64,000 nt of DNA from positions 1,488,001 to 1,552,000 of the forward strand of contig NZ_CP076547.1 in NCBI RefSeq assembly GCF_018889995.1, read 5' to 3'. Under the pieces are notes generated by a model, which was not told where the DNA came from, searched no databases, and saw nothing but the letters and a program-made list of their open reading frames with translations. The first letter of the stretch is position 1, and each line of letters starts with the position of its first letter. This document shows positions 42,077-51,683 of this stretch, one piece after another. Both the position numbers and the translations under genes were made by a program. This DNA is from Subtercola sp. PAMC28395 (GTDB taxonomy: Bacteria; Actinomycetota; Actinomycetes; Actinomycetales; Microbacteriaceae).

Positions 42077-44797
42077 ATGAAACCCGATCCTTCTCCCTGT
42101 CACTCTCCTGCCCGAATACGACCTCTCGCTCGCGCCGTAGTGGGCACCGCGTTCGTTTGTTCAGCCATCGTCGCTTTCGCACCAATGGCATTCGCGAGTC
42201 CACACTCGGACTATTACGTGCCACGAAACGTCTGGGAGAACTCAGGCCCCTCGCTGGTCGAAACGGGCACAACAGTGTCAATCTCGGGCGATGGTGCATA
42301 TACGGTGTTCGAATCAACCGCAAAGCTCACTCCGGATGCTCAGGGCGACGAACGACACGTCTACCGTAAGAACACCGTGTCCGGCTCGGTCGACCTGGTG
42401 TCCACGCACGCACGTGACTCCACTTCCACCGGTTCGTCGTTCTCTGCATCGATCTCTGGCGACGGCCGCTTCGTCACCTTCATGACGACCGATCGGGATG
42501 TGTTCTCCAGTGACCCTGGCCCGAATGGCGGCGCACAGATCGCGTATCGAGACATGAACGAGGCCTCCGCTCGCCTCATCACCTCTCGGCATGCGCCAGA
42601 GACAGAAACGCTGGCCGCTCGAGCACAGGTCGACGATGGCGAGAATGCGTCGCCCGTCATCTCTGCAGACGGTCGTCACGTCGCATTCGTGTCGACCGTT
42701 CCGGGCGTCAACAACCTCGGTCCAGACTTCACGGGGGTACCGACGATCGAGGTCTACGACAGTGAGACCGACGACGTCACCAGCGTGCACGAGGGCCGCC
42801 AGCCGTCGATTTCCGCAGACGGTCGGTACATCGCTTTCACCTCTGGTGCGGGTACGGCGTCTGCCGAAAGTGGCAAGACCGGCGCACCAGGCGCTGACAA
42901 GCCCAAGCCTTCACAGGTCTTCCGCTACGATCGCGTCGACGCAACTGCGGCGATGGTCTCGAATGCGGCAGGCACAGCGTCACCCGCTGACGGTGACTCA
43001 TCGCGACCAAGCATCTCGGCAGACGGCTCCCGGGTTGCGTTCATGTCTGGCGCGTCCGATCTGGTTGAGTCGGGTGATCTTCCGAAGACAAGTCAGATGC
43101 TCGATGCCTACGTGCGTGACCTGACGTCAGCACACACGCATCGCGTGTCTCTCCTCCTCGACGATTCAGCGTCTCCGTCAGACGCCGAGGTCGCAGCCAA
43201 AGCTCAATCGACGCACCGAACGCGGCGCTGGTTGGAAGCATTCGGAGGGTCGATCGCCGTGTCGATTGCAGCGAACGGAGCAAGCGTGGTCGTGACGTCG
43301 ATCAATCCGCTCCTCTCAATCACGGGCGACTGCAGCGGGTGTCAGACCTTTGTGGATGACAATGACGCCCTCGACGTCTACTCGGTCGGGTTGTCCCCCG
43401 AGGGGCGGCCGCAGTCGGTTCAGCCCGTGTCGATGCGTAAGAATCTCGACGACTTCAGTACCGACGGCTTGGGCGTCGCCTATGCGTTGAACTCGGATAC
43501 AGGCACTGGCGATTCCATTGCCGATGGCACGACGCCCGTGACAGCAGATGGGCAGACTGTCGTCTTCGGCTCCATCGCGGATGACCTCCGCGGCTGGGAC
43601 TCCACACGTAAGGTCCTTGCGGGTGATCTTGATTTCAACCCAGCACCAAAGCCTCGCTGGAAGGATGACACTGCGGCCGCCGGAGCCATGTGGGTGCCAC
43701 ACTATCTCGACGGAGGATTCCCCGGTTCGACGCCGACCACAGTCCGGCTGTTTCAGGCGGACACGAACGGCTTCGCGTCGCACCTCCATCCCGGAGCAGT
43801 CGCAACCGGATCCCTGGCAACCAGGCAGACGGAATCCGTGGAGTACAACACTCGTACCACCTCTCTGCCTTCGCTCAAGGAGAAGCCTGCACAGCTCTCA
43901 GCCACCGGTCGGTTCTCGACAGATTCCGTTAGCGCAGGCACCAGCGGAACGACGTATCAACTCACTGTCACGGCACATACTTCGGGCTCGGCCGTCGTCG
44001 AATACGATTTCGACCACCTCTCGATCGATGCTGTGCCGAGCATCCCCACCGGCTGGGATCGCGCGACCGACGACGTCGCTGGCACGCTGACCTTCACGAA
44101 GGCGCACGTGTCGGCTGGAGATGTCGCAGAGTTCGCGTTGACGGTCACCGAGGTTGACACGGGAGCACCGGCAAAGGCCAGTGTCACAGCAGAGGTGAAC
44201 GGTGCGACCGCTTCCACGAGCCTCATCGTGCGGCCGAGTGCGCCAGTCTGCGCTGGCACCACCGGTCAACCCCCTGTGATCATCGCGGGCCTGGCAACAG
44301 CGCTTCGCGGAGTGCAATGCCTTTCGGAGTCGGCAACCATCAGCGCTGTCGCGCCTCACGGTGTTGCCTCTGCGACGGCAAGTGGCGTACTGACGTACAC
44401 TCCGGATTCCGCCTACCGCGGGCCAGAGACGCTCGAGGTCAAAGCCACCGATGCTGCTGGTCGCGTCAGTCTTCCTACCGCCATTGCTGTCGCCGTCGGG
44501 TCGCCTGCGCTCGCCCTCGACGATCCCTATACCGCGCGGGTCGGCGAAGATCTAGTCGTCGACGCCGCACACGGGCTCCTATCAAACGACATCTTCCCGA
44601 CGAACCGAGCCGAATGGCATTTGGACGAGGGCAATCCTCCAGACCACGGGACGGTGAAGATCGATGACCAAACGGGGGCCTTCGTCTATTCCCCAGCTCC
44701 GGGATTCACCGGGGATGCGGTTTTTCGGTACAGGGCGTACGGCCCTGATGCCCATTCGGATTCAAACATCGGAACGGTGACAATTCATGTTCGCTAA
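42077..44797 (+). CDS. Secreted TolB-like propeller protein with Ig-like C-terminal repeats
   Basis: A 906-residue exported protein. The signal peptide runs to about AFAPMAFASP (residue 38). Seven PD40-type repeats follow, each with a variant of SISADGRYIAFTS: SISGDGAYTVFES, SISGDGRFVTFMT, VISADGRHVAFVS, SISADGRYIAFTS, SISADGSRVAFMS, SIAANGASVVVTS and VTADGQTVVFGS. The region after about residue 640 looks like a beta-sandwich, and the last 200 residues hold two Ig/cadherin-like repeats (LTYTPDSAYRGPETLEV and FVYSPAPGFTGDAVFRY). No LPxTG anchor is visible. It overlaps the metalloprotease gene by 11 bp, suggesting the two exported proteins act together. Confidence 0.85.
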   Translation: MKPDPSPCHSPARIRPLARAVVGTAFVCSAIVAFAPMAFASPHSDYYVPRNVWENSGPSLVETGTTVSISGDGAYTVFESTAKLTPDAQGDERHVYRKNTVSGSVDLVSTHARDSTSTGSSFSASISGDGRFVTFMTTDRDVFSSDPGPNGGAQIAYRDMNEASARLITSRHAPETETLAARAQVDDGENASPVISADGRHVAFVSTVPGVNNLGPDFTGVPTIEVYDSETDDVTSVHEGRQPSISADGRYIAFTSGAGTASAESGKTGAPGADKPKPSQVFRYDRVDATAAMVSNAAGTASPADGDSSRPSISADGSRVAFMSGASDLVESGDLPKTSQMLDAYVRDLTSAHTHRVSLLLDDSASPSDAEVAAKAQSTHRTRRWLEAFGGSIAVSIAANGASVVVTSINPLLSITGDCSGCQTFVDDNDALDVYSVGLSPEGRPQSVQPVSMRKNLDDFSTDGLGVAYALNSDTGTGDSIADGTTPVTADGQTVVFGSIADDLRGWDSTRKVLAGDLDFNPAPKPRWKDDTAAAGAMWVPHYLDGGFPGSTPTTVRLFQADTNGFASHLHPGAVATGSLATRQTESVEYNTRTTSLPSLKEKPAQLSATGRFSTDSVSAGTSGTTYQLTVTAHTSGSAVVEYDFDHLSIDAVPSIPTGWDRATDDVAGTLTFTKAHVSAGDVAEFALTVTEVDTGAPAKASVTAEVNGATASTSLIVRPSAPVCAGTTGQPPVIIAGLATALRGVQCLSESATISAVAPHGVASATASGVLTYTPDSAYRGPETLEVKATDAAGRVSLPTAIAVAVGSPALALDDPYTARVGEDLVVDAAHGLLSNDIFPTNRAEWHLDEGNPPDHGTVKIDDQTGAFVYSPAPGFTGDAVFRYRAYGPDAHSDSNIGTVTIHVR

Positions 44798-45866
44798 GAA
44801 GACGTTCGTGGACGCTGAAGCTTCGCGTCGGGCTGGCATCCGGAAGGGTGTCGCCGGTGGGGCCGCTGTGCTCCTGCTGTGCAGTATTGCGTGGGCGCAA
44901 CCTGCTTTCGCCGGGTATCACGAAGACGGCGAGTGCGACCCGAAGGCGACTCAGATGGTTCAGGGTGGGGGTACCGGTGACACGTTGATGATGGTGCAGG
45001 TGTGCACTGACAGCGGTCGATGGGAGACCACGGCGACCTACTACTCCTACGACGAACACATGGTCATCTCCGAGCCTCGGCTGGTCAGCTTCGACTATTC
45101 AGGGTACGGTTCGGTCAACCCCTACGCCGCTGATGGTTACGCCTATCGGAAGGCCCGCGAGCTGTACACGGATCCGGTCAGTTGGAGGCCACTTGTCGAC
45201 TATGCGCAAAAGGCGCTGAGTGCGAAACCCCGAGCTGTCTCGGCGAGAGATTCCGTTGTGATCTCTGACGCCTGTCAGGTATACCCGGTTCGGTGGACGG
45301 AAGATGACAATCGAAGCTCGACGTACAACTATTGGCTGGCCCCGATCCCTAAGCCTGACGGAGGTACGGGAACGATCACGTATTCACTGAAGGAAGGCCT
45401 GACGGCTGAGCAGCGAACCACGATCATGGGCGGTCTACTCGCCTACGATGAGGCCAGGGTGGGTACCACTCTTCCGAAGATCGAGCTCGCCACCGGAACC
45501 GAGACGCCAACGATCTCGTTCGAAGACGGAACAGCGCACATCGGCGACAGGATCGACGCGGCCGAGACGGCTCCGCGAGAGTTCGAAACGACGCCTGACG
45601 GATTGAGGCACTACAAGAACGGGACCCTCTACCTCTCGTCGCGCCCAGCCGACCTGACTGAGCGCACCGTGGCCCATGAAATTCTTCACGTGCTCGGGTT
45701 TGGCCACATTCCGTTCAACGACCCCGCTCATTCAGTCATGTCGCCGAACCTTGACTTTCCCTGGGGTATCAAGAACTCTGACAACCTGACACTCACCGAT
45801 GGTGCTCCGCCGCTGCCTCCGGCCATCGATGCGTGCACGAAACTGGGCATGCAGCTGGCCAAATAG
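44787..45866 (+). CDS. Secreted metzincin-like zinc metalloprotease
   Basis: A 359-residue exported protein. The N-terminal segment ending AWAQPAFAGYHED is a signal peptide after a basic start. The zinc site is HEILHVLGFGH (His297, Glu298, His301, His307), the extended HExxHxxGxxH pattern of metzincins, with a candidate Met-turn in HSVMSPN about ten residues later. The upstream part is of no family I recognise and may act as a propeptide or binding domain. Cysteines are few. It begins within the end of the propeller gene, so both are probably made together; cell-surface or matrix proteolysis is plausible. Confidence 0.82.
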   Translation: MFAKKTFVDAEASRRAGIRKGVAGGAAVLLLCSIAWAQPAFAGYHEDGECDPKATQMVQGGGTGDTLMMVQVCTDSGRWETTATYYSYDEHMVISEPRLVSFDYSGYGSVNPYAADGYAYRKARELYTDPVSWRPLVDYAQKALSAKPRAVSARDSVVISDACQVYPVRWTEDDNRSSTYNYWLAPIPKPDGGTGTITYSLKEGLTAEQRTTIMGGLLAYDEARVGTTLPKIELATGTETPTISFEDGTAHIGDRIDAAETAPREFETTPDGLRHYKNGTLYLSSRPADLTERTVAHEILHVLGFGHIPFNDPAHSVMSPNLDFPWGIKNSDNLTLTDGAPPLPPAIDACTKLGMQLAK

Positions 45867-45911
45867 CTACGTGCACGGCCGCGATAGCGAGGATTGTGCG
45901 TTCTTGCGCGA

Positions 45912-46298
45912 TTAACTGGCCTGCATCACGGCCAGCACGTTGCCTGCCGGGTCGCGGAACCACGCGATGTCGGGGCCGTAGCCGTTGCCGCGGGCGATTC
46001 CCTTGGAGTCGGTCGGGAACTCATCGTCGGAGTAGATTTTCGTTTCGACACCCCGGGCGATCAGATCATCCACAGCGGACTCGATGTCGTCGACCGGAAA
46101 GTTCAGGATCGTGAACGATGCGGGGGAGTGGTTGGGCTTGCCGTACGCGAGAACCTTGCCACCGCTGGCCAGGTTCAATTCGAGGAATCCCATCGAGTTC
46201 AGGCTCACGTCGAGGCCGAGCGTCTCTCCGTAGAAGGTGTGGGCGGCTGCGACGTCAGTGACGGAGAATCCGCTGAATGCGTGTGCTGCAGTGAACAT
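45912..46298 (-). CDS. VOC/glyoxalase-fold protein
   Basis: A 128-residue vicinal-oxygen-chelate protein with the two beta-alpha-beta-beta-beta halves: FSGFSVTDVAAAHTFYGETL and FPVDDIESAVDDLIARGVE, ending in IAWFRDPAGNVLAVMQ. Metal ligands may include Glu in FLELNLASGG and the terminal region, but the substrate is unknown; relatives include bleomycin-resistance and extradiol-like proteins. AGGAG precedes the ATG at 46298. It is divergent from a TetR-type gene that may control it. Confidence 0.88.
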   Translation of the reverse strand: MFTAAHAFSGFSVTDVAAAHTFYGETLGLDVSLNSMGFLELNLASGGKVLAYGKPNHSPASFTILNFPVDDIESAVDDLIARGVETKIYSDDEFPTDSKGIARGNGYGPDIAWFRDPAGNVLAVMQAS

Positions 46299-46417
46299 GG
46301 TGGCTCCTGATCTCGGTGTGGTGCGGGGTGGTGCTGGGTGGTGCGGGAAGTGCAGAGAGCTGGGGTGAAACCGCGCGGCTCGCGGGCTCCAGCGGCGCAG
46401 ACACGTTCCCGCGGTAA

Positions 46418-46434
46418 TGTGTACGATGTTCACA
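46418..46434. promoter_or_regulatory. Candidate TetR operator
   Basis: TGTGTACGATGTTCACA is an imperfect palindrome (six of eight pairs) in the gap between the divergent VOC and TetR-type genes. Confidence 0.4.
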
Positions 46435-46496
46435 TCAGCGCCGCTCTTCACGATCACACGTGCGCGGCCTGAAGTCTAGAGGGAGCGTGCAGAAAG

Positions 46497-47159
46497 ATGA
46501 GCCTGCCCCCCTCGGCTGCGTCAAGCCGTTCGACCTATCGGCACGGAGACCTTCGCGACGCGCTCGTCGAGGCAGGCATCGCCATGGCACGCTCCGGCGG
46601 CCCCGATGCCGTCGTGCTGCGTGAGGCCACCCGCCGCGCGGGAGTTTCACCGAACGCGGCCTACCGGCACTTCGCCGACCGCCAGGCGCTGCTGCGAGCC
46701 GTGTCAGACGCCGCGCAAGGCACGGCTGCCGACTGCATGGAGGCGGAGATCGCGGCACTGCCGATGTCACCCAGCTCGCCGTCCGTCACCGCGCCCGCCG
46801 TCGCGGCCCGACTGCTGCTGCGAGCCGTCGGCACCGGCTACCTGCGGTTCGCCCGAGACGAACCCGGCCTCTTCCGTGCCGCGTTCTCTGTGCCAGACCA
46901 CCTGGCCAACAGCGGCGACCCAGCGAAAGCCGGTGTCGCGGGCCGCACGCCGTTCCAGATACTGGGCGCGGCTCTCGACGCATGGTCGGCCGCGGGCATC
47001 CTGCCGCCGGAGCGTCGCGCGTACGCCGAGCTGTACGCGTGGTCTGCCGTGCACGGGCTCGGGATGCTCGTGATCGACGGGCCGCTGCGCGGCCTCAGCG
47101 ACGACCTCGTCGACCAGGCCACCGTGCGCCTGCTCGACATGGTCGAACGCGGCCTCTGA
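46497..47159 (+). CDS. TetR family regulator
   Basis: A 220-residue regulator. The N-terminal helix-turn-helix is [20 protein letters not shown] followed by [13 protein letters not shown]; the ligand domain resembles the TetR_C_13/WHG class ([20 protein letters not shown]). It is divergent from the VOC gene and 76 bp upstream of gltX. Start ATG follows AGAAAG at short distance. Confidence 0.9.
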   Translation: MSLPPSAASSRSTYRHGDLRDALVEAGIAMARSGGPDAVVLREATRRAGVSPNAAYRHFADRQALLRAVSDAAQGTAADCMEAEIAALPMSPSSPSVTAPAVAARLLLRAVGTGYLRFARDEPGLFRAAFSVPDHLANSGDPAKAGVAGRTPFQILGAALDAWSAAGILPPERRAYAELYAWSAVHGLGMLVIDGPLRGLSDDLVDQATVRLLDMVERGL

Positions 47160-47235
47160 CCCATGCCCGAGGCAAGACGGGCTACCCAGCCCTGCACTGG
47201 CCACCCCGGGGCCGAGCGGTAGAATTATCGACAGT

Positions 47236-48750
47236 ATGTCAATCTCAGAGCTCCCCCCGTTCTCCACCGCAACCGGCACCGACGTTCGTGTTCGTTTCTG
47301 CCCGTCGCCCACCGGTACGCCGCACGTCGGCCTGATCAGAACCGCCCTGTTCAATTGGGCGTATGCGCGCCACACAGGCGGCAAGCTGATCTTCCGCATC
47401 GAAGACACCGATGCCGCCCGCGACTCCGAAGAGAGCTACGAGCAGCTGCTCGACGCGCTCACCTGGTTGCGCATCGACTGGGACGAGGGTGTCGTCAAGG
47501 GCGGTCCGCACGCCCCCTACCGGCAGTCGCAGCGCACCAGCATCTACGAGGAGATCATCGAGAAGCTGAAGGCTAGCGGCCACCTCTACGAGAGCTTCTC
47601 GACCGCCGAAGAGATCGACGCTCGCAACGAGGCGAACGGCCGCGCCAAGCAGCTCGGCTACGACAACTTCGACCGCACCCTGACCGATGCCGCTCGCGAG
47701 GCCTTCCGTGCGGAGGGCCGCGTGCCCGCGCTCCGCCTGCGCGTTCCAGACACCGACCTCAGCTTCGACGACCTCGTGCGCGGCGAGATCACCTTCCCGG
47801 CCGGCAGCTTCGTCGACTTCGTCGTCGTTCGCCCCAACGGCGCCCCGCTCTACACTTTCGTGAACCCCGTCGACGATGCCCTGATGGGCATCACCCACGT
47901 GCTGCGCGGCGAAGACCTGCTGAGTTCGACCCCGCGGCAGATCGCCCTGTACGACGCCCTGGTGTCGATCGGCGTCACCACGTTCATCCCGCGCTTCGGT
48001 CACCTGCCGTACGTCATGGGCGAGGGCAACAAGAAGCTGAGCAAGCGCGACCCCGAGGCGAACCTCTTCCACCACCGCGACCGGGGCTTCATTCCCGAAG
48101 GCCTCATCAACTACCTGGCCCTGCTCGGCTGGTCGCTCACCCACGACCGCGACGTGTTCTCGATCGACGAGATGGTCGCCGCGTTCGACGTGGTCGATGT
48201 CAACCCGAACCCCGCGCGATTCGACCTGAAGAAGGCCGAGTCGATCAACGGTGACCACATCCGCCTGCTCGCGGTCGATGACTTCGCCGCACGCACGGTT
48301 CCGTACCTGGTGGGCGCGGGCATCCTGACCGAACCGCTGACGGATGCCCAGGCCACCGTTCTCGCCGAAGCAGCCCCCCTCGTGCAGGAGCGCATGGCCC
48401 TGCTCGGCGAGGCGCCCGCCATGCTCGGCTTCCTGTTCCAGCAGGCCGCCGATGTCGAGTACCAGCCGGATGCCCTGGCCACCCTCCCCGAGAACACCGG
48501 CGTCATTCTGGCCGCTGCCGTCGGGGCCCTCGAGTTGATCGAACTCGAGAATTTCACGCACGAGCGCATCAAAGACGACCTCGCCATCGCGCTCATCGAC
48601 GGGCTCGGCCTCAAGCCGCGCATCGCGTACGGGCCGCTGCGGGTCGCGTTGAGTGGGCGCAAGATCTCGCCGCCTCTCTTCGAGTCGATGCAGATCCTCG
48701 GCAAGCAGGAGTCGATCGCGCGACTCGTGCGTCTCACGCAGGAGCGCTGA
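47236..48750 (+). CDS. gltX: Glutamyl-tRNA synthetase
   Basis: A 504-residue class I synthetase. The HIGH-type motif is in [20 protein letters not shown] and the KMSKS-type loop in [15 protein letters not shown]. The anticodon-binding domain occupies the last third. Actinobacteria lack GlnRS, so the enzyme is expected to be non-discriminating and charge tRNA-Gln too, which is then amidated; tRNA-Gln lies 1 kb downstream. The ATG at 47236 is supported by the family start. Confidence 0.97.
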   Translation: MSISELPPFSTATGTDVRVRFCPSPTGTPHVGLIRTALFNWAYARHTGGKLIFRIEDTDAARDSEESYEQLLDALTWLRIDWDEGVVKGGPHAPYRQSQRTSIYEEIIEKLKASGHLYESFSTAEEIDARNEANGRAKQLGYDNFDRTLTDAAREAFRAEGRVPALRLRVPDTDLSFDDLVRGEITFPAGSFVDFVVVRPNGAPLYTFVNPVDDALMGITHVLRGEDLLSSTPRQIALYDALVSIGVTTFIPRFGHLPYVMGEGNKKLSKRDPEANLFHHRDRGFIPEGLINYLALLGWSLTHDRDVFSIDEMVAAFDVVDVNPNPARFDLKKAESINGDHIRLLAVDDFAARTVPYLVGAGILTEPLTDAQATVLAEAAPLVQERMALLGEAPAMLGFLFQQAADVEYQPDALATLPENTGVILAAAVGALELIELENFTHERIKDDLAIALIDGLGLKPRIAYGPLRVALSGRKISPPLFESMQILGKQESIARLVRLTQER

Positions 48751-48751
48751 C

Positions 48752-49711
48752 GTGACTGAGGCTGCCGACGAGGTGTTCGACGTCATCATCATCGGCGCGG
48801 GTCCGGCCGGGCTCAGCGCCGGGCTCAACCTGGTGCGGGCGCGCCGCCGCGTGCTGATGCTCGACAGCAATCGACCCCGACACTCGGCCACCCTCATGTC
48901 GCACGGGTTCCTGACCCGCGACGGCGTGCCCCCGCTGCTGCTGCGCAAGCTCGGCCGTGAGGAGTTCGAGAAGTACCCCGAAGCCAGCTTCCACCAGGCC
49001 ATGGTCATTTCGATCGAACGCATCGAGGAGCCCGGCCCAGACGGCGAGCCGGTGGGCGAGCTGATCGTGGTGCACTCCAAGGGCATCCGTGGTTCGGGCG
49101 ACCGAACGGCGACGGCCCGCACCCTGCTCATTGCGACCGGGCTCCTCGAGACGCTGCCGGCGCTGCCGAGCATCCGGGCCTTTTACGGCACAAGCATGCA
49201 CAGCTGCACCGAATGCGACGGCTACGAGAAGTCGAATGCCCCGCTCGCCCTCATCGGCGAAACCGGAGACCTCGCCGAACGGGCCCTGCTGCTCTCGCAG
49301 TGGTCGAACGACCTCATCGTGTTCACGAATGGGGCCGACGTGCTCACCCCGGCAGACGCGGCAGCGCTCGATGCGCGCGGAATCGGCGTCGAACGCCGCC
49401 CGATCGCCGACATCGAGGGCGACCGCAGCGGGATGACCGGCATCTCCCTCACAGACGGCACCGTCATTGCGCGAAGCGGCGGTTTCGTGCGCCCCGAGTG
49501 GACCACCGCCCTCGACTACGAATCGATGCTCGGCCTTCAGACCGACGACGAGAACCTGCTGGTGGTCGACGGCAACGGGCGCACCTCGGTTTCCGGCGTC
49601 TTCGCGGCCGGCGACTCGACCCCGCCAGGCGCGCAGCAGCTCATCGTCGCGGCGGGCGAGGGTGCCAAGGTGGCGGCCGCGATCAACCGGCACCTGATCG
49701 GCATTCTCTAG
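48752..49711 (+). CDS. Thioredoxin-reductase-like FAD/NAD(P) oxidoreductase
   Basis: A 319-residue flavoprotein. The FAD motif is DVIIIGAGPAGLSAGLNLV; the redox pair is CTEC in HSCTECDGYEKS; the C-terminal FAD site is VSGVFAAGDSTPPGAQQLIV. The NAD(P) motif between them reads [19 protein letters not shown] and lacks the usual GxGxxG, so pyridine nucleotide use is uncertain. It might instead take electrons from another donor or serve in specialised metabolism. GTG start two bases after the gltX stop; cotranscription is likely. Confidence 0.87.
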   Translation: MTEAADEVFDVIIIGAGPAGLSAGLNLVRARRRVLMLDSNRPRHSATLMSHGFLTRDGVPPLLLRKLGREEFEKYPEASFHQAMVISIERIEEPGPDGEPVGELIVVHSKGIRGSGDRTATARTLLIATGLLETLPALPSIRAFYGTSMHSCTECDGYEKSNAPLALIGETGDLAERALLLSQWSNDLIVFTNGADVLTPADAAALDARGIGVERRPIADIEGDRSGMTGISLTDGTVIARSGGFVRPEWTTALDYESMLGLQTDDENLLVVDGNGRTSVSGVFAAGDSTPPGAQQLIVAAGEGAKVAAAINRHLIGIL

Positions 49712-49818
49712 AAGCCGTCTGACAGCGGCAGACTCTCCCGGCGGCCCGCGCCGGTTTGGGAGTACGGCCGCCATAAGCTAGAGTCGATAGCTGGCGCCCG
49801 AGCTTCGGTTGGGGCCCT

Positions 49819-49890
49819 TGGGGTATGGTGTAATTGGCAACACGGAAGATTCTGATTCTTTTGTTCTTGGTTCGAGTCCAGGTACCCCAG
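49819..49890 (+). tRNA. tRNA-Gln (anticodon CTG)
   Basis: A 72-nt cloverleaf with acceptor stem TGGGGTA/TACCCCA. The anticodon stem-loop GAAGA TTCTGAT TCTTT shows anticodon CTG. The T-arm contains GGTTCGAGTCC. A terminator follows directly. The strongly different region downstream starts here. Confidence 0.93.
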
Positions 49891-49895
49891 CTTCA

Positions 49896-49923
49896 AAGCC
49901 CCGGGAATTTCGGGGCTTTTTTC
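49896..49923 (+). terminator. Intrinsic terminator after tRNA-Gln
   Basis: AAGCCCC (49896-49902) pairs with GGGGCTT (49912-49918), followed by a run of six T. It is the only canonical hairpin-plus-T-run I see here. Confidence 0.9.
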
Positions 49924-50143
49924 GTTTCGATGAACGGTCGTATTAGACGCGAGTCGGTATTCTCGCCCATTTACTGCGATTACGAGTCAGCAGAGCCTCG
50001 ACAATTGGCCTCCTTTTGACAATGCCGCTCGAACAGGGCGCTGACTGTGTCGTGTATCTCTAGAGATACGAGACACCGCCGTCAGGTGCAAGTGCACACG
50101 TTACTGGTCTGCGCGACTCGTACCGTTGGGCCAAGATGTACTT

Positions 50144-50845
50144 ATGAAATTCGAGGAAGTCAAGTATCGCGATTGTGGCTATTGTCGAACGGTACAGGTA
50201 GCGATGACTGTGCAGTGGTCGGATCGGAGACTGAAGGACGCCCAGAACGTTCAACATTACTGGGCCGCCCTTTCTTGTCCTCGATGCGGGCGCGTCACCC
50301 TGGTTGAAATGTCCATGCAGGACGATGTCAATTCCGGCGACTCAAGCATTAGTCCGAGATCTGATGTGACCGCCTTGCGCGCGACGCCCAGCGGCGAGGA
50401 CCCCGCTGTGGCGGTAAGTCATCTCCCCGACGACGTTCGTGGGTTCTATGAGGACGCCTCGAGGGTTCTCCAAGCCGGTGTGCCAGACGCCGCGGCGGTG
50501 CAACTTCGAAAGACGCTCGAGGCTGCTGCTGCTCATAAAGGAATTAAAGAGAAGCAGCTCGTTAGTTCGATCAGGAAACTGGTCGAGGAGGGTTACGTGA
50601 CACTCGATTTCAAGGATGTCATGACTCACATTCGTCAGATCGGAAACAGCGGTGCGCACTACACGGATGAGAGGCTTACGGCGCCCGAGGTTGAGCGTTC
50701 ACTTCGTTTCACCACGCAGGTATTGCGCAATTTGTTTGAGGTTCCCGGCGAGCTAGACGAGCTTCGACGCGAGGCGGAGGCTGCCGACCCCACAACGAAG
50801 GCGGAAGAATCTGTTTCTCAAGATGAAACTACGCTCCTCATTTAG
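50144..50845 (+). CDS. DUF4145 protein with N-terminal zinc ribbon
   Basis: A 233-residue protein. The N-terminus has two CxxC pairs (Cys11/Cys14 in RDCGYCRTV and Cys45/Cys48 in LSCPRCGRVT), a likely zinc ribbon. The C-terminal half, LPDDVRGFYEDASRVLQAG ... AAVQLRKTLEAAAAHKGI, with IRQIGNSGAHYTDE, is DUF4145, an all-helical domain often found alone or attached to restriction-type proteins. The function is unknown. The start at 50144 is preceded by poor sites; a TTG at 50126 is an alternative. First gene of the accessory region after tRNA-Gln. Confidence 0.78.
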   Translation: MKFEEVKYRDCGYCRTVQVAMTVQWSDRRLKDAQNVQHYWAALSCPRCGRVTLVEMSMQDDVNSGDSSISPRSDVTALRATPSGEDPAVAVSHLPDDVRGFYEDASRVLQAGVPDAAAVQLRKTLEAAAAHKGIKEKQLVSSIRKLVEEGYVTLDFKDVMTHIRQIGNSGAHYTDERLTAPEVERSLRFTTQVLRNLFEVPGELDELRREAEAADPTTKAEESVSQDETTLLI

Positions 50846-50887
50846 CTCTCGATCCTGCCCCGGTCGAGCTACCTGTCTTGGTCGGGG

Positions 50888-51558
50888 CTACTCGGGGAGG
50901 CGCTCGGTGAACGTAGTGATAGCCAGTTCGGCAAGTTGCGGTGGCGTGAGCTCGTCGCCGAAGAGCGCACTCAGCCGGACGAGCTGGCCGCGCGTGATCG
51001 TGACAGGGAAGTGGGTGTCGATAGGCCGAATGACGGCGAACGGCTTCCACTGATAGGTGATGAGAATCGATTCATGCCGCTCGAACACTTCGAAGGTGTA
51101 CCGCAACGCGTCACGCTTAGATCGTCTTTTGGAGATGGACCTCCTCGGGGACCGTCACTTCCCAGAGCTGTCACTTGGAGAAGGCGCGACGGCGGCCTTG
51201 CGAGTTCCTTCGCGAACCAGATGACAGCATCCGCAGGAGCGATCACTTGGCGCCTTGCTGCGTGCGGTCGGAGAGGCAGCCCATCGCCAGGTTCCGAGTT
51301 GGCCAGGGCGAGTCTGTCACCGCCGCTCGGCGTGATGAAGATACCGGTGACACCAAACTCGACGCACAGACCCTCAATATGTTCGAGGGTCCAATTGCGC
51401 CCGTTTTTGTCGATTTCGCCCCGCCCACCATGGGCCAACCCGTAGCTTCCGAAATGGAAGATGTTCGTTACTCCGAGACCCGCAGCCTCTCTGATATGTG
51501 CTTCGGCGTAGCCGTTCTCACCCAAGTCGCGGGCGAATCCAACTTGCTCGGCGCTCAC
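50888..51558 (-). pseudogene. Unknown gene, probably broken by a frameshift
   Basis: The first part (51558 to about 51150) reads as a good protein: MSAEQVGFARDLGENGYAEA, then VTNIFHFGSYGLAHGGRGEI and VEFGVTGIFITPSGGDRLAL. It then loses coding character and runs to a stop at 50971. From about 51150 to 50888 a different minus-strand frame looks coding (YTFEVFERHESILITYQWKP ... ALFGDELTPPQLAELAITTF). I read this as one gene with a frameshift near 51150, or two overlapping genes. A third frame ending at 51118 (VTVPEEVHLQKTI) is also plausible. GTG start overlaps the stop of the small gene upstream (GTGA). No family recognised. Confidence 0.45.
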
Positions 51559-51683
51559 AGTTGGTAACCCTCTTCCACATCGGACCCAGGCCGGTCTAGG
51601 TACAACTTCTCCACATTGAGCGTGCGTCCCGGCCGCCGAGACACATGGGTCACTTGCAGCTCACGCCAGCTGAGATTCTCCAA
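51555..51683 (-). CDS. Small 42-residue protein, unknown
   Basis: A short frame with start TTG preceded by AGGAG at eight bases. It reads MENLSWRELQVTHVSRRPGR, then TLNVEKLYLDRPGSDVEEGY and a final QL. Its TGA overlaps the GTG of the next minus-strand gene, so both are probably one transcript. The plus-strand frame over it (51616-51993) looks like a shadow. Function unknown. Confidence 0.4.
   Translation of the reverse strand: MENLSWRELQVTHVSRRPGRTLNVEKLYLDRPGSDVEEGYQL

Noticed and set aside
50888..51106. Phd-type antitoxin reading of the 72-codon frame
   Set aside because: ILITYQWKPFAVIRP is only loosely like the Phd strand, and the frame looks like the continuation of a broken gene.
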